A stretch of DNA of 5,738 bases from Caulobacter sp. Lineage in GTDB: Bacteria > Pseudomonadota > Alphaproteobacteria > Caulobacterales > Caulobacteraceae. The notes below the pieces were generated by a model. That model made no database searches. It saw nothing but the letters and a program-made list of their open reading frames with translations, and had not been told where the DNA came from. The position numbers were made by a program, and so were the translations under genes. The stretch is taken from positions 1 through 5,738 of the forward strand of contig JAQGIN010000193.1 in the NCBI GenBank assembly GCA_028291125.1, written 5' to 3'. Shown here piece by piece: positions 1 to 5,211 of the stretch (positions are counted from its first letter, which is position 1; every line of letters starts with the position of its first letter).

Positions 1-2
1 TC

Positions 3-281
3 TTCTCGGCCGAGTACGAGATCCTCACCGAACTGCTGGTCGCGGCGCGACGTCAGGCGGGGCTGTCGCAGCGCGCCCTGGCGGCGCGGCTGGGAAAATC
101 GGCGTCGCACATCTGCATGATCGAGCGCCGCCAGCGGCGGGTGGAGATCATCGAGTTCTGGCGCATGGCGGCGATCCTGCAGCGCGATCCGCAGTCCTTC
201 ATCGACGAGATCGACCGCCGCCTCGACACCGTTTCCCCACGGCCGCGCCTGGGCGGCGCGAAGGCGCTTGACATGCTGTAG
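3..281 (+). CDS. XRE-family helix-turn-helix regulator, 5' end cut off by the window
   Basis: The frame is open from the first complete codon (base 3) to a TAG at 279-281, giving 92 visible residues. The visible part begins FSAEYEILTELLVAARRQAG, followed by a Cro/C1-type helix-turn-helix: LSQRALAARLG forms helices 1-2, and the stretch from KSASHICMIERRQRR forms the recognition helix and the conserved I-E-R/N-G/R turn. A short helical tail (EIIEFWRMAAILQRDPQ) follows. This matches the plan of small (about 90-100 residue) stand-alone XRE regulators, so probably only a few N-terminal residues are missing. It is expected to be a cytoplasmic DNA-binding protein. No second domain and no toxin partner is visible. 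Its target is unknown, and the long gap and strong terminator downstream argue against an operon with the dehydrogenase gene. The family call is secure; the exact start is outside the window. Confidence 0.88.
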   Translation, partial: FSAEYEILTELLVAARRQAGLSQRALAARLGKSASHICMIERRQRRVEIIEFWRMAAILQRDPQSFIDEIDRRLDTVSPRPRLGGAKALDML

Positions 282-295
282 TCAGTATACATTAT
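268..295 (+). promoter_or_regulatory. Possible sigma-70-like promoter overlapping the end of the xre gene
   Basis: A perfect TTGACA lies at 268-273, inside the last codons of the xre gene. After 16 bases comes CATTAT (290-295), which matches 4 of 6 positions of the TATAAT box. The surrounding bases 282-304 are unusually AT-rich for this window and include the 8-base palindrome TATGCATA (293-300) and GTATAC (285-290). It would drive a rightward transcript through the small ORF to the terminator at 638-671. The -10 box is imperfect and the -35 is also coding sequence, so this is tentative. Confidence 0.3.
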
Positions 296-307
296 GCATA
301 TAGTCCT

Positions 308-329
308 CGCCCAGTTTTGATATTGGGCG
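308..329 (+). other. Weak hairpin downstream of xre
   Basis: CGCCCA (308-313) pairs with TGGGCG (324-329) around a 10-base T-rich loop. It sits 27 bases after the xre stop, where a terminator would be expected, but no T-run follows on either strand, so it is at best a weak or Rho-assisted stop, or simply an RNA stem. Confidence 0.25.
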
Positions 330-505
330 GTCGATTACCGGACGATGCTATTTGAAGGCATTGGAGGCCCCGGCCTGATCCTGGCCGAAATAGCGTCAAG
401 TCTAGACAAGGTCTGTGGAGGCGCGGCGCATGCGCGTCGGATCCAAACGCCTGCGACGAAAAACGAGACCGCCCGATCACGGCGGCGAGATTGGAGGACG
501 CCAGG

Positions 506-598
506 ATGCCTTTCGAGCCAGGATTCTTCGCGGTCACCGCCGCGTCGCCGTCGTCCAGGTCGGCCGCCCCGATCGGACGCGCGGCGACCCGCGTCTGA
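506..598 (+). CDS. Candidate 30-residue small protein or leader peptide
   Basis: ATG at 506 is preceded by GGAGG (493-497) with an 8-base spacing, close to ideal. The frame encodes 30 residues, beginning MPFEPGFFAVTAASPSSR and ending GRAATRV, with TGA at 596-598. Nearly all third codon positions are G or C (about 25 of 29), as in the confident genes here, although any frame in GC-rich DNA can show this. The product is short, with a hydrophobic start (PGFFAV), a Ser/Ala/Pro-rich middle and a few arginines. There is no transmembrane segment, cysteine or run of one amino acid that would mark a classical attenuation leader. A strong terminator begins 39 bases after the stop, so ORF plus terminator form a compact unit. 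I do not recognise the peptide. Alternatives are chance or part of a non-coding RNA. Confidence 0.35.
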   Translation: MPFEPGFFAVTAASPSSRSAAPIGRAATRV

Positions 599-637
599 GC
601 GTCCCGACATCGCCTTAGAGTTTTCCCCCGAAGCCTC

Positions 638-671
638 GCGGCCGCCGCTAAAGCGCGGCGGCCGCATTTTT
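638..671 (+). terminator. Strong Rho-independent terminator
   Basis: An 11-bp perfect G/C stem, GCGGCCGCCGC (638-648) with GCGGCGGCCGC (655-665), closes a 6-base TAAAGC loop and is followed directly by ATTTTT (666-671). This is a textbook intrinsic terminator for rightward transcription. It ends 74 bases before the dehydrogenase start, so it either insulates that gene from upstream transcription or, less likely, attenuates it. A second complementary pair, CCCCCGA (625-631) and TCGGGGG (674-680), brackets the whole hairpin. Confidence 0.85.
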
Positions 672-687
672 CGTCGGGGGCTGAGGC

Positions 688-710
688 TTGACCTAGTCTC
701 CCCGTAGAGC
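688..710 (+). promoter_or_regulatory. Possible promoter for the dehydrogenase-mutarotase operon
   Basis: TTGACC (688-693) resembles a -35 box and lies just after the terminator, where the operon promoter should be. The best downstream partner, CGTAGAGC (703-710), agrees with the alphaproteobacterial GCTANAWC box only at its T-A-N-A and final C, and the spacing is shorter than usual. AGGCT (684-688) and AGCCT (708-712) form an inverted repeat around the region and could be an operator. The location is persuasive, the sequence match is weak. Confidence 0.3.
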
Positions 711-745
711 CTGCCTGTCGTCAAAAGCCGCCGGATCCATAGCGT

Positions 746-3142
746 ATGTCGCCCTTCCTCAAACGTCTGCTGTCGGCCTCGGTCGTGCTGTCGCTCAGCG
801 CCGCCGGCCTGGTCCTGGCCCAGAACAAGTCCGACACGCCCAACAATCCGTTCACCGGCAATCCCGCCGCCATCGCCGCCGGCAACGCCACCTTCGACGG
901 CGCCTGCTCGGCCTGTCACGGCCTCGGCGCGACCGGCGGACGAGGCCCGGCCCTGAACACCGGCAATTTCGCCCATGGCGGCGACGACTACGAGATCTTC
1001 CAGACCATCCAGAACGGCGTGCCCGGCACCGAGATGCCGCCCTTCGCCGGCCTGCCGTCCGACCAGATCTGGCAGCTGGTGACCTATATCAAGAACCTGT
1101 CGGCCCGGGTCTCGACCGCCACCGCGGCGACCGGCGATCCGGCGCTGGGCGAGGCCCTGTTCTTCGGCAAGGCCCAGTGCTCCAGCTGCCACGAGGTCAA
1201 CGGTCGCGGCCTGGACCTGGCCGTCGACCTGTCCGAGATCGGCGCCAAGCCCCTGGAGGCGGTGCGCGACGGCGTCCTGCACCGCAACCTGCCGCGCCGG
1301 CAGGGCCCCGCGCCGCGTTATCTGACGGTGACCCTGAACGACGGCCGAGTGGTGACCGGCCTGGTGCGCAACGAGGATAGCTTCGGCCTGCACCTGCAGC
1401 AGCGCGACGGCCAGTACCTGCTGCTCGACCGCGCGCAGATTAAGACCACCCAGGCCACGCCGGGCGGCGTCATGCCCAGCGACGTCGGCCAGCGCCTGAC
1501 CGCCGGCGAGGTCGACGACATGGTCGCCTATCTCAGCCGCCAGAAGGCCCGCGATTTCGCCGCCATCGCCAAGCAGCCGATCCGGGGCGGGCTGAGCTAT
1601 GAGCGCCTGGTCGCCGCCAAGGCCGAGCCGCAGAATTGGCTGACCTATTGGGGCGACTATCAAGGGCGCCATTTTTCCGAACTGAAGCAGATCGACGCCC
1701 GCAACGTCTCGCGCCTGCAGGCCCGCTGGTCGGCGCCGCTGCTGGGCGCGTCGATCGTCCAGACCACGCCGATTGTCGTCGACGGGGTGATGTACGCCAG
1801 CGGTCCGCCCGGCGACGTCTACGTCTTCAACGCCAAGACCGGCATGCAGATCTGGAAGTTCCATCGCAAGCAGGACGTCACCAACCCCTACCAGATCAAC
1901 CCCTACAACCGCGGCGTCGCCGTGCTGGGCGGCCGGGTGTTCGTCGGCACGCTGGACAATCTGCTGATCGCGCTGGACGCCCGCACCGGCCGCCAGCTGT
2001 GGGAGAAGCGCATCGCCGACACCATGGAGGGCTACACCCTGACCGGCGCGCCGCTGGCCCTGAAGGACAAGATCATCGTCGGCATGTCGGGCGGCGAGAT
2101 GGGGGTGCGCGGCTTCCTCGACGCCTACGACCCGGCCACCGGCGAGCGCCTGTGGCGGTTCAACACCGTGCCGCAGGCCGGCGAGCCGGCCGCCCTGACC
2201 TGGTCGGGCGACTCCTGGAAACATGGCAGCGGCGCCACCTGGCTGACCGGCAGCTACGACCCCGATCTGGACCTGATCTATTGGACGGTCGGCAATCCGG
2301 GACCGAACAACAATCCCGACGTCCGCAAGGGCGACAACCTCTACACCGACTCGGTCATCGCCCTGGACGCCAAGAGCGGCCAGCTGAAGTGGCACTACCA
2401 GTTCACGCCCAATGACAGCCACGACTGGGACGCGGTGCAGGACGTGGTGCTGGCCGACAAGGTCGTCGACGGCAAGCCGCGCAAGGTGCTGCTGCACGGC
2501 GACCGCAACGGCTTCTTCTACATGCTCGACCGCACCAACGGCGCCTTCCTGTGGGCCAAGCCGTTCGTGCATCAGACCTGGAACAAGGGCTTCAGCCCCG
2601 AGGGGCGGCCGATCGTCGACCCGGCCACCGTGGCGACGGCGCAGGGCCAGCGGGTGTTCCCGGCGGTCGGCGGCACCAACTTCCAGGCCCCGTCCTATGA
2701 CGACAAGACCGGAACCTTCTTCATCATGTTCGAGGATTCCGAGGGCTTCGCGGCCAGCGGCCCGGCGGTCTATGAGAAGGGCAAGCTCTATACGGCCGGC
2801 CGGCCGGGGGCGCGGCCCGCGGCCTCGATCCCGCCGCAGCAGGGAATCAAGGCGCTGGATTCCTCCACCGGCGAGGTGCTGTGGACCTTCCCCCTGACCC
2901 GCCGGTCGTTCTCGGCCGGGCTGCTGGGCACGCGGGGCGGAGTGCTGTTCGCGGCCTCGGCGGAAGGCAATCTGATCGCGCTGGACATGAAGACCGGCAA
3001 GGCGCTGTGGCGGTTCCAGACCGGATCGCCGATCACCGCCTCGCCGATGAGCTACGCGGTCGACGGCCAGCAGTTCGTCGCCGTGCCCTCGGGCAACATG
3101 CTGTTCACCTTCGCCCTGCCGGCCGCGGACGCGCGCCCATGA
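746..3142 (+). CDS. Secreted PQQ-dependent dehydrogenase with two N-terminal heme c modules
   Basis: This 798-residue periplasmic quinohemoprotein is expected to oxidise an alcohol or aldose at PQQ and pass electrons through its own hemes. Residues 1-25 are a Sec signal peptide (cleavage after VLA). A first cytochrome c module (about 40-118) has heme motif CSACH (54-58) and probable axial Met97. A second (about 130-266) has CSSCH (145-149) and Met243, with the inserted segment typical of the Pirellula/Verrucomicrobium heme-binding domain (TIGR02603-like: NDGRVVTGLVRNED, then GGVMPSD). Residues about 285-792 form the PQQ propeller with repeated ALDAKTG-type strands. By analogy with methanol/ethanol dehydrogenases, metal and PQQ contacts are Glu451, Trp499, Asn517, Asp560, Asp562 and Arg587. 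The vicinal Cys pair is absent. The order is unusual: most quinohemoprotein alcohol dehydrogenases carry heme at the C-terminus. The start is set by the signal peptide; the ribosome binding site is poor. The substrate is not readable from sequence. Confidence 0.9.
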   Translation: MSPFLKRLLSASVVLSLSAAGLVLAQNKSDTPNNPFTGNPAAIAAGNATFDGACSACHGLGATGGRGPALNTGNFAHGGDDYEIFQTIQNGVPGTEMPPFAGLPSDQIWQLVTYIKNLSARVSTATAATGDPALGEALFFGKAQCSSCHEVNGRGLDLAVDLSEIGAKPLEAVRDGVLHRNLPRRQGPAPRYLTVTLNDGRVVTGLVRNEDSFGLHLQQRDGQYLLLDRAQIKTTQATPGGVMPSDVGQRLTAGEVDDMVAYLSRQKARDFAAIAKQPIRGGLSYERLVAAKAEPQNWLTYWGDYQGRHFSELKQIDARNVSRLQARWSAPLLGASIVQTTPIVVDGVMYASGPPGDVYVFNAKTGMQIWKFHRKQDVTNPYQINPYNRGVAVLGGRVFVGTLDNLLIALDARTGRQLWEKRIADTMEGYTLTGAPLALKDKIIVGMSGGEMGVRGFLDAYDPATGERLWRFNTVPQAGEPAALTWSGDSWKHGSGATWLTGSYDPDLDLIYWTVGNPGPNNNPDVRKGDNLYTDSVIALDAKSGQLKWHYQFTPNDSHDWDAVQDVVLADKVVDGKPRKVLLHGDRNGFFYMLDRTNGAFLWAKPFVHQTWNKGFSPEGRPIVDPATVATAQGQRVFPAVGGTNFQAPSYDDKTGTFFIMFEDSEGFAASGPAVYEKGKLYTAGRPGARPAASIPPQQGIKALDSSTGEVLWTFPLTRRSFSAGLLGTRGGVLFAASAEGNLIALDMKTGKALWRFQTGSPITASPMSYAVDGQQFVAVPSGNMLFTFALPAADARP

Positions 3143-3171
3143 CCTCTCACCCCTCCACAGGACGCGATCCC

Positions 3172-4308
3172 ATGCCCTTCAAGTTGGCGGTTCCCTCGGT
3201 CGTCGCCGGTTCGCTGCTGCTGGCCTTGGTCGCGACCAGCGCCCTGGCCGCGCCGAAGGCGGCGCGGGCGCCCTATGGCGTCAGCAAGTCGGGCGAGGCC
3301 GTCGAGGTCTTCACCCTGACCAACGACCACGGCGTGACGGCGCGGGTGCTGTCCTACGGCGGGATCATCGACCAGATCCAGGTTCCCGACCGCAAGGGCA
3401 AGGCCGCCAATGTCGTGCTCAGCCTGCCGACCCTGGCGGCCTACGAGGCCAATGGTGCGTTCAACAGCGTCGTCGGCCGCTTCGCCAACCGCATCGCCGG
3501 CGGCGGTTTCACCCTGGACGGGGTCCGCTACGACCTGCCGTCCAACCCCAAGGGCGTGGCCATGCACGGCGGGCCCAAGGGCTTTGGCGCGAGGGTCTGG
3601 CGCGGCGAGACCTTCGCCAAGGCGGGCGCCGCCGGGGTGACGCTGTCCTATGTCAGCGCCGACGGCGAGAACGGCTATCCGGGGACGCTGAAGACCCAGA
3701 TCACCTACACCCTGACCGACCGCGACGAGCTGCGCATCGACTACCAGGCGGCCACCGACAAGCCGACCATCCTGAACCTGACCAACCACACCTATTTCAA
3801 CCTGGCGGGCGAGGGGGTGGTCTACGACCACGACCTGCAGATCCTGGCCTCGCGCTGGACGCCGACCGACGACAACCAGATCCCCACCGGCGAGATCGTC
3901 TCGGTCGACGGCACGCCTTTCGACCTGCGCCAGCCGGCGCGCATCGGCGATCGCGTGGTCTCGACCCATCCGCAGATGCTCCTGGCCAAGGGCTATGACC
4001 ACAATTTCGTGCTCGACAAGCCGGCCGGCGACCCGCTGCCGGTGGCGGTGCGGCTGCATGACCCGAAAAGCGGCCGCCGGATGGAGGTGCGCACCAGCGA
4101 GCCGGGCGTCCAGGTCTATACGGGCAACCATCTCAACGGCGGGGTGATCGGCGCGACCGGGACCCTGCGTCAGAGCGCCGGCGTGGCGTTCGAGACCGAA
4201 CACTTCCCCGACAGCCCCAACAAGCCCAACTTCCCGTCCACCGTGCTGCGCCCGGGCGAGGTTTGGCGCTCGACGACGGCGTTCCGGTTCTCGGTCGATC
4301 CGCGGTGA
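3172..4308 (+). CDS. galM: Aldose 1-epimerase (mutarotase) with Sec signal peptide
   Basis: This protein interconverts alpha and beta anomers of an aldose. It has 378 residues: a signal peptide (about 1-26, hydrophobic core SVVAGSLLLALVATSALA) and a galactose-mutarotase fold of normal length. Family landmarks are present in order: GRFANRI (Arg107), MHGG (His132), NLTNHTYFNL (His206, expected general acid), GYDHNFVLD (Asp276), FETEHFPDSPN (Glu341, expected catalytic base), then FPSTVLRPGE. All catalytic positions appear intact. The start at 3172 is chosen because AGGA (3159-3162) lies 9 bases upstream and the signal peptide then has a short basic n-region (MPFK). An in-frame ATG at 3139 overlaps the dehydrogenase stop as ATGA and would add 11 polar residues. 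The gene lies 29 bases after the dehydrogenase, so the two are probably co-transcribed and both exported. Sugar specificity cannot be read. Confidence 0.92.
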   Translation: MPFKLAVPSVVAGSLLLALVATSALAAPKAARAPYGVSKSGEAVEVFTLTNDHGVTARVLSYGGIIDQIQVPDRKGKAANVVLSLPTLAAYEANGAFNSVVGRFANRIAGGGFTLDGVRYDLPSNPKGVAMHGGPKGFGARVWRGETFAKAGAAGVTLSYVSADGENGYPGTLKTQITYTLTDRDELRIDYQAATDKPTILNLTNHTYFNLAGEGVVYDHDLQILASRWTPTDDNQIPTGEIVSVDGTPFDLRQPARIGDRVVSTHPQMLLAKGYDHNFVLDKPAGDPLPVAVRLHDPKSGRRMEVRTSEPGVQVYTGNHLNGGVIGATGTLRQSAGVAFETEHFPDSPNKPNFPSTVLRPGEVWRSTTAFRFSVDPR

Positions 4309-4489
4309 CGCCGCGGCGCCAGCCGGCCATGGCGAGTCATCGCGACGTGGCATATTATCGCCGCCAGGGGCCAGAACGCCCGGCCGGGGCCTGTTTACGC
4401 GAGACCTTGGTTTCAGGGCTTTGATGTCCCTCGACTTTTTTGGATGTGCGGCTAGAAGCGAATAGAGAGAGTCAACCGGAACACCTTTG
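4309..4489. other. 181-base gap between mutarotase and GntR genes
   Basis: The gap holds the gntR promoter (4431-4458) and untranslated leader. After the mutarotase stop there is no clear intrinsic terminator. The best secondary structures are CGCCA/TGGCG and the palindrome CCCGGCCGGG, neither followed by a T-run. Two GANTC sites (4334-4338 and 4469-4473), possible CcrM methylation targets, fall in it. Confidence 0.6.
4431..4458 (+). promoter_or_regulatory. Housekeeping-type promoter for the GntR regulator
   Basis: TCGACTT (4431-4437) and GCTAGAAG (4451-4458) are separated by 13 bases. The second box matches the Caulobacter sigma-73 -10 consensus GCTANAWC at 7 of 8 positions, the spacing is within the usual 10-14, and the first box keeps the T-GAC core of TTGACGS. 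Transcription would begin near 4465, giving a leader of about 25 bases before the ATG at 4490. Confidence 0.6.
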
Positions 4490-5194
4490 ATGACGCCCAG
4501 CTCGTCCAGTCTTGAGCTCGTACCGAAGACCCTGAAGGCGCACGTGGTGCAGCAGTTGCGGGACGCTATCTTCAGCGGCCGCTACAAGCCTGGCGATCGG
4601 CTCAACGAAAGCCAGATCGCACGGGAGTTCCAGATCAGCCGCATTCCGGTGCGCGAGGCGCTGTCGCAGCTGGAGCAGAACGGCCTGGTGATGAACCACG
4701 AGCGCCGCGGCATGTTCGTCACCCTGCTGAGCGACGAAGACGTTCAGATGATCAACAGCGTGCGCATTCCGCTGGAAGCCGAGGCGATGAAGCTGGCGCG
4801 GGCGCGAATGACGCCCGAGACCGCCGCCCATCTGACCGGGCTGGTCGAGCGGATGGAGGCCTGGGACGGCACGCTGTTCGACGCCGCCGCCCTGGACCTG
4901 GAGTTCCACCGCGCCATCTGGCAGGCCAGCGGCAATCCCTATCTGGTCTCGACGCTCGAGGCCCTGGTCGCGCCGCTGTTCGCCCACAAGGCGCTGGAGC
5001 ATGTCAGCTTCGAGATCAAGCGCTGGCGCATGAACCACCACCGCGAACTGCTGGAGCTGGTCCAGGGCGTGGGTAATGGCGACCCGCAGGGCGCGCTGCT
5101 GACCCACCTGCGGATGGGCTACAACGAGCCGGAGCGGTTCTCGAGCCTGGCCGTGCACGCCCCCGTCGCCGACAAGCCGTCCGCCAAGCGCTGA
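4490..5194 (+). CDS. GntR-family transcriptional regulator, FCD (FadR) subfamily
   Basis: This 234-residue protein should be a cytoplasmic, dimeric, metabolite-responsive DNA-binding regulator. Residues about 12-80 form the winged helix, with the GntR hallmark QISRIPVREALSQLEQNGLV as the recognition region and RRGMFVTLL as the wing. Residues about 85-215 form an all-helical FCD ligand domain. The likely metal site is Asp136 and His140 (in DLEFH), His184 (in NHHRELLE) and His206; a bound divalent metal usually contacts a carboxylate ligand. FCD regulators of this type often respond to sugar acids, lactate or fatty acids. Beside sugar-oxidising genes, a sugar acid is the best guess for the effector. 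ATG at 4490 is preferred, with GGAA (4478-4481) 8 bases upstream; a TTG sits directly before it. The gene has its own promoter. Confidence 0.92.
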   Translation: MTPSSSSLELVPKTLKAHVVQQLRDAIFSGRYKPGDRLNESQIAREFQISRIPVREALSQLEQNGLVMNHERRGMFVTLLSDEDVQMINSVRIPLEAEAMKLARARMTPETAAHLTGLVERMEAWDGTLFDAAALDLEFHRAIWQASGNPYLVSTLEALVAPLFAHKALEHVSFEIKRWRMNHHRELLELVQGVGNGDPQGALLTHLRMGYNEPERFSSLAVHAPVADKPSAKR

Positions 5195-5211
5195 GGTCTC
5201 AGACCTTCAGC
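5190..5211. terminator. Hairpin across the convergent gene ends
   Basis: GCTGAGGTC (5190-5198) pairs with GACC-TTCAGC (5202-5211) around the loop TCA, with a single bulged T at 5206. The structure contains both the gntR stop (5192-5194) and the complement of the lactonase stop (5199-5201). It could act as a shared bidirectional stop or a 3'-end protecting stem. T-runs are weak on both sides (TTCTTGG on the plus strand), so termination by this alone is uncertain. Confidence 0.4.

Larger units (their letters stand above)
282..745. other. 464-base gap without a conventional gene
   Basis: Between the xre stop and the dehydrogenase start there is no ORF with recognisable homology. Visible contents, left to right: an AT-rich stretch (282-304); a weak hairpin (308-329); the palindromes GTCTAGAC (400-407) and GCGCATGCGC (426-435); a 30-codon ORF with a good ribosome binding site (506-598); a strong intrinsic terminator (638-671) enclosed by complementary arms (625-631 and 674-680); and a TTGACC box (688-693) ahead of the dehydrogenase. 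I see no tRNA cloverleaf, CRISPR array or insertion-sequence ends. The ORF-terminator arrangement suggests a short independent transcript or a leader. Confidence 0.7.

Noticed and set aside
388..412. A minus-strand GCTATTTC box with an upstream TTGTCT as a leftward promoter
   Set aside because: The spacing is too short and no gene on the minus strand lies downstream; the xre gene is on the opposite strand.
292..537. An 81-codon minus-strand open frame in the upstream gap
   Set aside because: No homology, no ribosome binding site that I can identify, and composition typical of chance frames in GC-rich DNA.
415..618. A 67-codon plus-strand open frame in the upstream gap
   Set aside because: Highly basic, motif-free product; the frame at 506-598 has the clearly better ribosome binding site.
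345..707. A 120-codon plus-strand open frame in the upstream gap
   Set aside because: It reads straight through the terminator stem and its T-run and becomes Arg/Pro/Ser-rich low complexity. No good ribosome binding site precedes the ATG.
1636..2415. A 259-codon plus-strand open frame within the dehydrogenase gene
   Set aside because: It is in a shifted frame, very Arg/Pro/Gly-rich, and overlaps the conserved propeller sequence. The main frame is intact, so there is no frameshift to explain.
335..2572. A 745-codon open frame on the minus strand opposite the dehydrogenase gene
   Set aside because: Its length is a by-product of GC-rich codon bias on the other strand. The product is a low-complexity mix rich in Ala, Gly, Val, Gln and His with no family motif, while the plus strand encodes a clear heme/PQQ protein.
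2881..3171. Extension of the mutarotase upstream to an alternative start near 2881
   Set aside because: It would overlap about 260 bases of the dehydrogenase and bury the signal peptide behind an Arg/Gly-rich stretch.
3817..3831. GTGGTC-TAC-GACCAC dyad resembling a FadR-type operator
   Set aside because: It lies in the middle of the mutarotase coding sequence, encodes the family-compatible VVYDHD segment, and is far from any promoter. Chance is likelier than an operator.
3052..4353. A 433-codon minus-strand open frame opposite the mutarotase gene
   Set aside because: It is the codon-bias mirror of the mutarotase gene, has repetitive Val/Gly/Gln/Arg composition and no recognisable domain, and runs across gene boundaries.
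4472..5158. A 228-codon minus-strand open frame opposite the GntR gene
   Set aside because: Same mirror effect; the plus strand has unmistakable GntR and FCD motifs and a promoter.
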